Origin: Kitasatospora sp. NBC_01266
GTDB taxonomy: Bacteria; Actinomycetota; Actinomycetes; Streptomycetales; Streptomycetaceae
DNA: 64,000 nt
Assembly: GCF_036242395.1 (NCBI RefSeq)
Contig: NZ_CP108458.1
Span: 5,022,001 to 5,086,000, forward strand
Direction of reading: 5' to 3'
Both the position numbers and the translations under genes were made by a program. A model generated the notes under the pieces. The model saw only the letters and a program-made list of their open reading frames with translations. It ran no database searches and was not told where the DNA came from. Of this stretch, positions 37,909-45,969 are shown one piece after another (positions within the stretch are counted from its first letter, which is position 1; every line of letters begins with the position of its first letter).

Positions 37909-38859
37909 ATGGACGACGACACCCTGCGCACCATCGGGGACCTGGCCCGGCTGACCGGTCTGCCGGTCAAGACCATCCGGTTCTGGTCCGACGCGGGCGT
38001 GGTGCCGCCGACCGACCGAACCCCCGCCGGCTACCGGCTCTACGGACCCGAAGCTCTCGCCCGGCTCGACCTGGTGCGCACGCTGCGCGACCTCGGCGTC
38101 GACCTCGCCACCATCCAGCGGGTGCTGGCCCGCGAGGTCACCGTCGCCGAGGTCGCCGCGGCCCACGCCGAGGCGCTGGACGTGCAGATCAGGACGCTGC
38201 GGTTGCGCCGGTCCGTGCTGCGCGCGGTGGCCCGGCGGGGAGCCACCCCGGAGGAGATGGAACTGATGCACAAGCTCGCCAAGCTGACCGATCAGGAACG
38301 CCGCCGCCTGATCAACGACTTCATCGACGAGGCCTTCGAAGGGCTCGACGTGGGGCCCGAGTTCATCGCCAAGATGCGCGCCGCGATGCCCGAGCTGCCG
38401 GACGACCCGTCGCCCGAGCAGACCGAGGCCTGGGTGGAGCTCGCCGAACTCGTCCAGGACCCGGGATTCCGCGCCGGGGTCCGCAGGGCCGCCGAGTACC
38501 AGGCCAGGGACGCGGCGGCCGGTGCCAACGCCGATGTCGCCGCCAACCAGGCCCTGGTGGACCTGGTGGTGGCCAGGGCCGGCGCCGCGCTGGCCTCCGG
38601 GATCGCCCCCGGCACCCCGATGGCCGTCCCGGTGCTCGCCGAACTGGCCGGAGCCTTCGCCGCTTTCTTCGGCCGCACCGACGACGCGGCGTTCCGGGCA
38701 TGGCTGCTGGACCGGATGGAGAACGGCAACGACCCGCGCTACGAGCGCTACTGGCAGCTGCTCGCCAGGATCAACGGCTGGCCGGTGAACGCCGAACTCG
38801 GCCCGGCCTTCGGCTGGCTCACCGAGGCCCTGCGGGCCGATCCGGTGCGCACCGGCTGA
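37909..38859 (+). CDS. MerR-family transcriptional regulator
   Basis: A 316-residue regulator. ATG 37909 was preferred over GTGs at 37900/37903 because it coincides with the predicted transcription start (leaderless). The N-terminal MerR domain (TIGDLARLTGLPVKTIRFWSDAG, then TPAGYRLYG) is followed by the dimerisation helix. The large C-terminal region (about residues 125-316) is an all-helical domain with no cysteine cluster, so not a metal sensor. It may bind a drug-like ligand, as in TipA-type regulators. Convergent with msrA. The two stop codons lie in one palindrome. Confidence 0.9.
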   Translation: MDDDTLRTIGDLARLTGLPVKTIRFWSDAGVVPPTDRTPAGYRLYGPEALARLDLVRTLRDLGVDLATIQRVLAREVTVAEVAAAHAEALDVQIRTLRLRRSVLRAVARRGATPEEMELMHKLAKLTDQERRRLINDFIDEAFEGLDVGPEFIAKMRAAMPELPDDPSPEQTEAWVELAELVQDPGFRAGVRRAAEYQARDAAAGANADVAANQALVDLVVARAGAALASGIAPGTPMAVPVLAELAGAFAAFFGRTDDAAFRAWLLDRMENGNDPRYERYWQLLARINGWPVNAELGPAFGWLTEALRADPVRTG

Positions 38860-38872
38860 CCGGATCCGTCAG
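38856..38872. repeat. Palindrome covering both stop codons of merR and msrA
   Basis: CTGAC-CGGATCC-GTCAG: the TGA of merR (38857-38859) and the stop of msrA on the other strand (38869-38871) sit in opposite arms. Third member of the CTGAC/GTCAG family in the window. Confidence 0.6.
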
Positions 38873-39534
38873 TCACCCGCCCTGGCCACGCCGATCGGGC
38901 AGCTGGCCCCGGTGCCGCCCAGGCCGCAGTAGCCGTTCGGGTTCTTGGCGTCGGACAGGTACTGCTGGTGGTAGGGCTCGGCGGGGTAGAAGGGGCCGGC
39001 CGGGGCGATCTCGGTGGTGATCGGGCCCAGGCCGATGGCGGTCAGGGCGGGTTGGAAGGCGGCGGCGGAGGCCTCGGCGGTGCTCTGCTGGGCCGCGGAG
39101 TGGGTGTAGACGGCGGAGCGGTACTGGGTGCCGACGTCGTTGCCCTGGCGGTTGCCCTGGGTCGGGTCGTGCGCCTCCCAGAAGGTCTTGAGCAGCGTTT
39201 CGTAGGAGATCGCCGCCGGGTCGAAGACGACCCGGACGGCCTCGGTGTGCCCGGTCAGGCCGCTGCACACCTCCTCGTAGGTCGGGTTGGGGGTGTGGCC
39301 GCCCTGGTAGCCGACCAGGGTGGTCCAGACACCGGGCAGCCGCCAGAAGGTCCGCTCGGCGCCCCAGAAGCAGCCGAGGCCGAAGTCGGCGACCTCGAAC
39401 CCGGCCGGGTAGGGCGCGGTGAGCGGGTGGCCGAGCACCGTGTGCGGCTCGGTCAGCGTGAAGGCGGGCGCCGGGCGGCCCGGCAGGGCCCGGTCGGCGG
39501 TGACGAGCTCGGTCTTGTGGCGGTTGAACAGCAT
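38869..39534 (-). CDS. msrA: Peptide methionine sulfoxide reductase MsrA
   Basis: A 221-residue enzyme that reduces methionine-S-sulfoxide. The catalytic motif [11 protein letters not shown] (nucleophile Cys at about residue 55) and the downstream [31 protein letters not shown] and [12 protein letters not shown] are all family hallmarks. C-terminal resolving cysteines are present in [14 protein letters not shown]. The first 40 residues are an extension common in actinobacterial MsrA. It is convergent with merR and divergent from metB. Confidence 0.95.
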   Translation of the reverse strand: MLFNRHKTELVTADRALPGRPAPAFTLTEPHTVLGHPLTAPYPAGFEVADFGLGCFWGAERTFWRLPGVWTTLVGYQGGHTPNPTYEEVCSGLTGHTEAVRVVFDPAAISYETLLKTFWEAHDPTQGNRQGNDVGTQYRSAVYTHSAAQQSTAEASAAAFQPALTAIGLGPITTEIAPAGPFYPAEPYHQQYLSDAKNPNGYCGLGGTGASCPIGVARAGD

Positions 39535-39578
39535 GCTTGGTCAACGCGTGCCGGGGTCCAGGGATTCCGTGCGGGCAC

Positions 39579-39584
39579 TACGCT
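39579..39584 (+). promoter_or_regulatory. -10 box for leaderless metB
   Basis: TACGCT seven bases before the ATG at 39592, with no ribosome site. Confidence 0.45.
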
Positions 39585-39591
39585 CAGGCCC

Positions 39592-40746
39592 ATGAGCGAT
39601 CATCAGCACCCTCAGGGCTTCGAGACCCTTGCCATCCACGCGGGTCAGGAAGCGGACCCCCGTACCGGGGCGGTCGTCCCTCCCATCTACCAGGTGTCCA
39701 CCTACAAGCAGGACGGCGTGGGCGGCCTGCGCGGCGGTTACGAGTACAGCCGGTCGGCGAACCCGACCCGCACCGCGCTCGAGGAGTGCCTGGCGGCCCT
39801 GGAAGGCGGGCAGCGCGGGTTGGCCTTCGCCTCCGGCCTGGCCGCCGAGGACACCCTGCTGCGGACGATCCTGGCGCCCGGCGACCACATCGTGATCCCC
39901 AACGACGCCTACGGCGGCACCTTCCGGCTCTTCAACAAGGTGCTCACCCGCTGGGGGGTGGACTTCTCGGTCGCCGACACCCAGCACCCCGAGAAGGTCC
40001 GCGAGGCGCTCAAGCCGAACACCAAGGCGGTCTGGGTGGAGACGCCCAGCAACCCGCTGCTCGGCATCACCGACATCGCCGCCGTCGCGCAGATCGCCCA
40101 CCAGGCGGGCGCGCTGCTGGTGGTGGACAACACCTTCGCCAGCCCGTACCTGCAGCAGCCGCTGGCGCTCGGCGCCGACGTGGTGGTGCACTCCACCACC
40201 AAGTACATGGGCGGGCACTCGGACGTGGTGGGCGGCGCGCTGGTCGCGGCGGACGCCGGTCTCGGTGACGAACTGGCCTACCACCAGAACGCGATGGGCG
40301 CGGTGGCCGGCCCGTTCGACTCCTGGCTGGTGCTGCGCGGGATCAAGACGCTGGGCGTGCGGATGGACCGGCACACCGCCAACGCCGAGCAGATCGTGGC
40401 GCTGCTGGCCCGGCACCCGAAGGTCACCCAGATCTTCTACCCGGGGCTGGCCTCGCACGCCAACCACGAGGTGGCGGCCAAGCAGATGAAGGCCTTCGGC
40501 GGCATGGTCTCGTTCCGGGTCGAGGGCGGGGAGCAGGCGGCGGTCGACGTCTGCAACCGGGCCAAGCTGTTCACCCTCGGCGAGTCGCTGGGCGGCGTGG
40601 AGTCGCTGATCGAGCACCCGGGCCGGATGACGCACGCCTCGGTGGCGGGTTCGCTGCTGGAGGTCCCGGCCGACCTGGTGCGGGTGTCGGTCGGCATCGA
40701 GTCGGCCGACGACCTGGTCGCCGACCTGGCCCAGGCGCTGCAGTAG
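39592..40746 (+). CDS. metB: Cystathionine gamma-synthase (or gamma-lyase)
   Basis: A 384-residue PLP enzyme of the Cys/Met metabolism family. ATG 39592 was chosen since FETLAIHAGQEADPRTGAVV is the normal N-terminus. Conserved features include YEYSRSANPTR, the SGLAAEDTLL phosphate loop, DNTFASPYLQQPL, and the PLP Lys204 in HSTTKYMGGHSDVVGG. It joins O-succinyl- or O-acetylhomoserine with cysteine, or cleaves cystathionine. Members in Streptomyces can do both. With cystathionine beta-synthase at 34100 it could complete reverse transsulfuration. Confidence 0.92.
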   Translation: MSDHQHPQGFETLAIHAGQEADPRTGAVVPPIYQVSTYKQDGVGGLRGGYEYSRSANPTRTALEECLAALEGGQRGLAFASGLAAEDTLLRTILAPGDHIVIPNDAYGGTFRLFNKVLTRWGVDFSVADTQHPEKVREALKPNTKAVWVETPSNPLLGITDIAAVAQIAHQAGALLVVDNTFASPYLQQPLALGADVVVHSTTKYMGGHSDVVGGALVAADAGLGDELAYHQNAMGAVAGPFDSWLVLRGIKTLGVRMDRHTANAEQIVALLARHPKVTQIFYPGLASHANHEVAAKQMKAFGGMVSFRVEGGEQAAVDVCNRAKLFTLGESLGGVESLIEHPGRMTHASVAGSLLEVPADLVRVSVGIESADDLVADLAQALQ

Positions 40747-40901
40747 CGACCGGCGGGTGCTGCTGCCCGGCCGGCCCCTGGACGGGGCCGGCCGGGCGCC
40801 ACGGACGCCGGGAACGCCGGTTTTCCGCTGGCCGGACCGGGCGGAGCGCGCCAGAGTGGACCTGTACTGCGTCTGCCGTCCGGAAGAGATGAGACAGGCC
40901 C

Positions 40902-41873
40902 ATGCAGCCAGCCATCCAAGCCGAGAACCTGGTGAAGACCTTCGGTGACGTGTGCGCCCTGGACGGGGTGAGCCTGGACGTGCCGCAGGGGACGGTGCTG
41001 GGCCTGCTCGGGCCCAACGGCGCGGGCAAGACCACCACCGTGAAGGTGCTGACCACGCTGCTGCACCCCGACTCGGGCCGCGCCACGGTGGCCGGCGTGG
41101 ACGTGCTCAAGCACCCCAACCGGGTGCGCAGCCTGATCGGCCTCTCCGGCCAGTACGCCGCCGTGGACGAGTACCTGACGGGCCGGGAGAACCTCCAGAT
41201 GGTCGGCGAGCTCTACCAGATGAGCGCGCGGGAGGCCAAGGCCCGGGCGCGCGAGCTGCTGGAGTGGTTCAACCTCACCGAGGCCGCCGACCGCATCGCC
41301 AAGACCTACTCCGGCGGCATGCACCGCCGCCTGGACCTGGCCGCCGCGCTGGTGGTCCGCCCGCCGGTGATGTTCCTGGACGAGCCGACCACCGGCCTGG
41401 ACCCGCGCAACCGCCTCGCGCTCTGGGAGGTGATCGAGGACCTGGTCGAACAGGGCACCACGCTGCTGCTCACCACCCAGTACCTGGAGGAGGCCGACCG
41501 CCTGGCGCACGACATCGCCGTGGTCGACCGGGGCAAGGTGATCGCGCGCGGCACCGCCGACCAGCTCAAGGCGCAGATCGGCGGCGAGCGGGTGGAGGTG
41601 GTGGTGCACCAGCCCGACCTGATCGCCACCGCCGTGGAGGCGCTGAAGAGCTACGCGGTGGGCGAGCCGAGCGTGGAGCGGAACACCCGCCGGATCACCA
41701 TGCCGGTCAGCGGCGGCGCCAAGGTGCTCGCCGACGTGATCCGCGAGCTGGACTCGCGGGACGTCGAGATCGACGACATCGGGCTGCGCCGGCCCACCCT
41801 GGACGACGTCTTCCTGTCGCTGACCGGGCACGCCACGGCGGCCGAGAACGGCGAGTCGGGCGAGGAGGCCTGA
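40902..41873 (+). CDS. DrrA-like ABC transporter ATPase
   Basis: A 323-residue ATPase of the daunorubicin-resistance type. Walker A LGPNGAGKTTT, signature YSGGMHRRLDLAAAL, Walker B VMFLDEPTTGLD and the H-loop position held by Gln (LLLTTQYLEEAD), as is normal in DrrA-type proteins. The C-terminal 90 residues form the DrrA regulatory extension. It is coupled with the permease gene, which starts two bases after its stop. It exports a hydrophobic compound, perhaps a drug or lipid. Confidence 0.93.
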   Translation: MQPAIQAENLVKTFGDVCALDGVSLDVPQGTVLGLLGPNGAGKTTTVKVLTTLLHPDSGRATVAGVDVLKHPNRVRSLIGLSGQYAAVDEYLTGRENLQMVGELYQMSAREAKARARELLEWFNLTEAADRIAKTYSGGMHRRLDLAAALVVRPPVMFLDEPTTGLDPRNRLALWEVIEDLVEQGTTLLLTTQYLEEADRLAHDIAVVDRGKVIARGTADQLKAQIGGERVEVVVHQPDLIATAVEALKSYAVGEPSVERNTRRITMPVSGGAKVLADVIRELDSRDVEIDDIGLRRPTLDDVFLSLTGHATAAENGESGEEA

Positions 41874-41874
41874 G

Positions 41875-42738
41875 ATGAGCGCGAACTCCGCCACCGAACA
41901 GGCCATCGGCGCCGCCGTCCCGCGCCAGCGGCACGGCCTGGCCGCCATGGCGCACGACTCCTGGGTGGTCGCCCGGCGCAACCTGCGCCGGATGTCCAGG
42001 ATTCCGGAGATCGTGGTCTTCGGGCTGCTCCAGCCGGTGATGTTCGTCCTGCTCTTCTCGTTCGTGATGGGCGGGGCGATCAACGTCCCGGGAGCCGGGG
42101 CCAGTTCCTCGATCTACATCCAGTTCCTGATGGCCGGCATCTTCGCGCAGACCGTCACCTTCGCGGTGGCGGGCGCCTCGGCCGGCATCGCGGAGGACAT
42201 GACCAAGGGCCTGGTGGACCGGTTCCGCTCGCTGCCGATGACCCGCTCGGCGGTGCTGGTCGGGCGCACCCTGGCCGACCTGTGCCAGACCGCCTTCACC
42301 CTGCTGGTGCTCGCGATGGTGGCGCTCGCGGTCGGCTGGCGGATCCACCACGGGTTCCCGCAGGCGCTGGCCGCCTTCGCGCTGCTCCTGCTGCTCGGCT
42401 ACGCGTTCTCCTGGATCGGCGCGCTGATCGGGCTCTCGGTGCGCAGCCCGGAGGCGGCCACCTCGGCGGGGCTGATCTGGCTCTTCCCGCTGACCTTCAT
42501 CTCCAACGCCTTCGTGCCGGTCAGCAGCATGCCGGGCTGGTTGCAGCCGATCGCCTACTGGAACCCGTTCAGCGCCACCGTGCAGGCCTGCCGCAACCTC
42601 TTCGGCAACCAGATCGGGCCGGTGGCCGAGGCCTGGCCGATGCAGCACGCGGTCGGCGTGTCGATCGGCTCCTCGCTGGTGGTGATGGCGGTCTTCTCCT
42701 GGCTGTCGGTGCGCAAGTACCGCTCCGCGGTCGAGTAG
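41875..42738 (+). CDS. DrrB-like ABC-2 transporter permease
   Basis: A 287-residue ABC-2 membrane protein, ATG 41875 directly after the ATPase stop. Six hydrophobic segments follow the signature IPEIVVFGLLQPVMFVLLF. EDMTKGLVDRFRSLPMTRSAV and NPFSATVQACRNLFG are typical of DrrB/daunorubicin-type permeases. It pairs with the preceding ATPase. Two copies of each would form the exporter. Confidence 0.93.
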   Translation: MSANSATEQAIGAAVPRQRHGLAAMAHDSWVVARRNLRRMSRIPEIVVFGLLQPVMFVLLFSFVMGGAINVPGAGASSSIYIQFLMAGIFAQTVTFAVAGASAGIAEDMTKGLVDRFRSLPMTRSAVLVGRTLADLCQTAFTLLVLAMVALAVGWRIHHGFPQALAAFALLLLLGYAFSWIGALIGLSVRSPEAATSAGLIWLFPLTFISNAFVPVSSMPGWLQPIAYWNPFSATVQACRNLFGNQIGPVAEAWPMQHAVGVSIGSSLVVMAVFSWLSVRKYRSAVE

Positions 42739-42790
42739 CGGGGGTCGCTCCGCGGTCGAGTAGCCGCAGCGTGCCGATCCGCCCGGAAAC

Positions 42791-42831
42791 GCGGGAGCGC
42801 CCCGGACCACGAGGGTCCGGGGCGCTCGCGC
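42791..42831. terminator. Terminator between drrB-like and greA genes
   Basis: An 18-base stem with one mismatch (GCGGGAGCGCCCCGGACC / GGTCCGGGGCGCTCGCGC), loop ACGAG, between convergent genes. Confidence 0.8.
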
Positions 42832-42850
42832 GTTGCCGCGGCGGGGTGGG

Positions 42851-43348
42851 TCAGCCGACGTACGGCTTGACCTCGAGGATCTTCACTCCGGCCTTCTTGC
42901 CGTTGGGCAGCTCGTACTCGGCGCTGTCGCCGATCTGCTTGCCGTCGATGGCGCGGCCGAGCGGGGACTGCGGCGAGTAGACGTCCAGGTCGTCGCCGGC
43001 CACCTCGCGCGAGCCGAGCAGGAAGACCATGGTGTCGTCCGGGTCGCCGCCGAAGGCCACGGTCACGACCATGCCGGGGGCGACCACGCCGGAGTCCGCG
43101 GGGGCCTCGCCCACCTTGGCCCGCTCCAGGAGCTGGGTGAGCTGGCGGATCCGCAGCTCCATCTTGCCCTGCTCCTCGCGGGCGGCGTGGTAACCGGCGT
43201 TCTCCTTGAGGTCACCCTCTTCGCGCGCGGCCTCGATCTTCTGGGTGATCTCGGTGCGCAAGGGACCGGTCAGCTGGTCCAGCTCGTCCCTGAGCTTGTC
43301 GTAGCCGGCCTGAGTGAGCCAGGTCACGTTCTCGCTGGTCTGGGTCAC
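42851..43348 (-). CDS. greA: Transcription elongation factor GreA
   Basis: A 165-residue factor. GTG 43348 with GAGGAG five bases upstream was preferred over a longer frame. The N-terminal coiled coil (WLTQAGYDKLRDELDQL, REEGDLKENAGYHAAREEQG) carries the acidic tip residues that enter the RNA polymerase channel. The C-terminal FKBP-like domain ends in LPNGKKAGVKILEVKPY. It triggers cleavage of backtracked RNA. Confidence 0.95.
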   Translation of the reverse strand: MTQTSENVTWLTQAGYDKLRDELDQLTGPLRTEITQKIEAAREEGDLKENAGYHAAREEQGKMELRIRQLTQLLERAKVGEAPADSGVVAPGMVVTVAFGGDPDDTMVFLLGSREVAGDDLDVYSPQSPLGRAIDGKQIGDSAEYELPNGKKAGVKILEVKPYVG

Positions 43349-43602
43349 GGGTGCTCCTCGTCGGTGCTGGGAGGTGCTGAGGGTGTCGTCAGCAGTGGTA
43401 CGGGTGCTCTCTACAAAGCAACGCCCACGTCCGAGCCGTGCGGCACGGAAGGGGCGAAACCACGAGCCTAACAATCTCCGGCCCGGGGTGGGAGTCCCGT
43501 AGCGGCGCGTTAGCGGTCCGTTTGCGGCTCCGGCGCTAACGGACTGCCCGCAGGGCGGCTCGGCGATGCCCGCCGAAGCCCACCCGACCGGGTTACACCC
43601 GG

Positions 43603-44022
43603 TTACTTCGAGGGCGTACAGCCCATCAGTTCGGCGGTGGTGCCGCGCGCGGTGGTGCGGATGGTGATCGAGTGCACAAAAGTGGTGCCCTGCTTGGGGA
43701 CCGGCACGTCGAGCTGGCCGACCACCGTGCCGTCGGCGGCCTGCGAGCGGATCGTGCAGGTGCCGCCGGTGCCGGAGTCCTTGAGGACCGACAGCTCGGC
43801 CTGCACCTGGGAGTCCGAGACGATGTTGAAGGTCGGCACCGCGCCGTTCAGCTTGCTCTGGGTCGAGATGTACGAGCTGCCGAACCAGGCCACCAGGCCC
43901 AGCACCAGGACGCCCAGGACCGCGCCGACCACCTTCAGCGTGTGGTCCGCCTGCTGGTCGCTGCTCCTGCCGTAGCGGCCCTGCGGAGCGGTGCCGGGCG
44001 TGCTGCTGCTGGTGGCGGTCAT
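43603..44022 (-). CDS. DUF4307 membrane protein
   Basis: A 139-residue protein. ATG 44022 has GAAGGGA 12 bases upstream. A low-complexity N-terminus precedes one membrane segment (VVGAVLGVLVLGLVAWFGS, about residues 30-48). Then comes an extracytoplasmic domain with two Cys residues (GGTCTIRSQ and LMGCTPSK) that may form a disulfide. This is the DUF4307 family, usually next to mca in actinomycetes. It is divergent from mca here, and its function is unknown. Confidence 0.85.
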   Translation of the reverse strand: MTATSSSTPGTAPQGRYGRSSDQQADHTLKVVGAVLGVLVLGLVAWFGSSYISTQSKLNGAVPTFNIVSDSQVQAELSVLKDSGTGGTCTIRSQAADGTVVGQLDVPVPKQGTTFVHSITIRTTARGTTAELMGCTPSK

Positions 44023-44160
44023 GGCAGGTTCAGTCCCTTCCGTGGAGGCCGCTGGTTGGCGCACCGGTTCGCGCACCGAGCGCGGGGAATGTGCGGGCCG
44101 TCCAGTCCGTCACTATAGGGGGACAAGCTGAGCCCGGACATTCCCGGAAGGAACCAGGCG

Positions 44161-45057
44161 TTGACTGAGCAGTTGCGGCTGATGGCGGTGCACGCGCACC
44201 CGGACGACGAGTCCAGCAAGGGTGCGGCCACCATGGCCATGTATGTCGCCCAGGGCGTTGAGGTGCTGGTGGCCACCTGCACCGGCGGGGAGCGCGGCTC
44301 TGTGCTCAACCCGAAGCTCCAGGGCGATCCGTATGTCGAGGAGAACATCCACGAGGTGCGGCGCAAGGAGATGGACGCCGCACGGGAGATCCTGGGGGTC
44401 GAGCAGGCCTGGCTGGGCTTCGTCGACTCCGGGCTGCCCGAGGGCGACCCGCTGCCGCCGCTGCCCGAGGGCTGTTTCGCGCTGCAGGACGAGAAGGCGG
44501 CGGCCGAGCCGCTGGTGCGCCTGATCCGCGAGTTCAAGCCGCAGGTGATCACCACCTACGACGAGAACGGCGGCTACCCGCACCCCGACCACATCATGAC
44601 CCACAAGATCACCATGCTGGCCTTCGAGGCAGCGGGTGACCCGGACGCCTACCCGGAGGCCGGTGAGCCCTGGCAGCCGCTGAAGCTCTACTACAACCAC
44701 GGCTTCCCGATGGGCCGGATCCGCGCCCTGCACGCCTACCTCACCGAGAACGGCCACGATTCGCCGTACGGCGAGTGGATCGCCGGCTGGGAGAAGAGCG
44801 GCCGGGCGGAGCGCGAGATCACCACCCGGGTGCACTGCGCGGACTGGTTCGAGACCCGGGACAAGGCGCTGCTCGCGCACGCCACCCAGATCGATCCGGA
44901 CGGCCCGTGGTTCCGGGTCCCGCTCACGGTGCAGCGGGAGGTCTGGCCGACCGAGGACTACGAGCTGGCCCGTTCGCTGGTCGACACCGACCTGCCGGAG
45001 GACGACCTGTTCGCCGGGCTGCGCGCCGTCTCGCTGGCGGGGGACGCGGCGCAGTAG
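44161..45057 (+). CDS. mca: Mycothiol S-conjugate amidase Mca
   Basis: A 298-residue zinc amidase. The start is a TTG at 44161 behind GGAAGGAA, since the family begins with LRLMAVHAHPDDESSKGAA. The metal site is AHPDDE plus HPDH. CTGGERGS and RRKEMDAAREILGV are also diagnostic. Mca cleaves mycothiol adducts of toxins and antibiotics so the mercapturate can be exported, and distinguishes mycothiol-using actinobacteria. Confidence 0.95.
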   Translation: MTEQLRLMAVHAHPDDESSKGAATMAMYVAQGVEVLVATCTGGERGSVLNPKLQGDPYVEENIHEVRRKEMDAAREILGVEQAWLGFVDSGLPEGDPLPPLPEGCFALQDEKAAAEPLVRLIREFKPQVITTYDENGGYPHPDHIMTHKITMLAFEAAGDPDAYPEAGEPWQPLKLYYNHGFPMGRIRALHAYLTENGHDSPYGEWIAGWEKSGRAEREITTRVHCADWFETRDKALLAHATQIDPDGPWFRVPLTVQREVWPTEDYELARSLVDTDLPEDDLFAGLRAVSLAGDAAQ

Positions 45058-45103
45058 TCCGACGCCGCTGGTGGGGCGGGTCGTTCGCGACACGCCCCAC
45101 CCC

Positions 45104-45134
45104 GGTGACCCGGGCGTCGGACAGCCGGGTCACC
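45104..45134. promoter_or_regulatory. Inverted repeat between mca and the small membrane gene
   Basis: GGTGACCCGG (45104-45113) and its complement CCGGGTCACC (45125-45134), loop 11, end nine bases before the ATG at 45143. A second IR, GTGGGGCG/CGCCCCAC (45071-45100), precedes it and may end the mca transcript. The first could be an operator. Confidence 0.4.
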
Positions 45135-45142
45135 ATGGAGCC

Positions 45143-45334
45143 ATGAGTACCTCCGTGAACCTCGCGCACGCCGCCACCGAGCTGGCCTACGACCCGAACT
45201 CGGTCACCCCGGGCCTGCTCGGCTTCGTCGTCTTCTGCGGCCTGGGCGTGGCCACCTGGTTCCTGCTGAAGTCGATGAACGGCCAGTTCAAGCGGATCGA
45301 CTTCACCGAGGAGCCGGAGAACCCCAAGGAGTAG
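45143..45334 (+). CDS. Small single-pass membrane protein, 63 aa
   Basis: ATG 45143 with GGAG upstream. One membrane helix (GLLGFVVFCGLGVATWFLL, about residues 26-44) is followed by a basic then acidic tail (KSMNGQFKRIDFTEEPE). Small proteins of this form occur next to mca in Streptomyces. Role unknown. Confidence 0.8.
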   Translation: MSTSVNLAHAATELAYDPNSVTPGLLGFVVFCGLGVATWFLLKSMNGQFKRIDFTEEPENPKE

Positions 45335-45339
45335 CGGGT

Positions 45340-45777
45340 TCAGCGGACCGCGTCGACCAGCTCCTCCCGGCGCCGCCTGCCGGCGTAGCAGCCGAGGTCG
45401 ACCCGGTCGATCCCGACGATCGACGGCGCCACGTGGTGCCGTACCCCGGCGCGTTGCTCCGCTGCCGGCAGGTGGCGCCCGACGGCCTCGAAGAAGCCGA
45501 TCGCGGCGGACCGCCGCATCGTCGCCCGGTTCGTGACGTCGATCACCACCTCGACCCCGTCCAGTGCCCGGTCGATCCCTTCGCCGGTGACCAGGTCGAT
45601 CCCGGACGACCGCGCCAGCACCACCGGTTGGTGCCCGGCCGCCGTCAGCGCGGTCACCAGGGGACGTCCCGTCAGACCCGCACCGCCCGCCACCGCTACT
45701 CGCAGCTGCCTGCCGCTCCTGCCCGGTCCGGTTGAGGGTGCGCTGAGTGGACAAGGCGGCGGCGCGGGCTGTGACAT
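45340..45777 (-). pseudogene. Truncated NAD(P)-binding (NmrA-like) protein
   Basis: A Rossmann start is clear (RVAVAGGAGLTGRPLVTALTAAGH), as are DGVEVVIDVTN and APSIVGIDRVDLGCYAGRRRREEL, in the order of full NAD(P)H-binding epimerase-like proteins. The frame stops right after this at about 145 residues, where relatives run to about 250, so the C-terminal substrate half is missing. The start at 45777 is a guess; 45840 is also open. Likely a remnant. Confidence 0.6.
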
Positions 45778-45969
45778 CGCGCCGGTGCGGGGCTTCGAGT
45801 GCCGCTGCCCCTGCCGACCGGCCGGTAGCGGCGGTCGCATACCCTGTTCCCTCGCAGTTCGGCTTCAAAGGGTGGACAGCTATGCTGCGCGCCGGGAACC
45901 GAGGCGCGACACGCCGACGTCCCGATATTCACGACCAAGCACGACCAGGCACGAACGAAGGCGGCGGAC

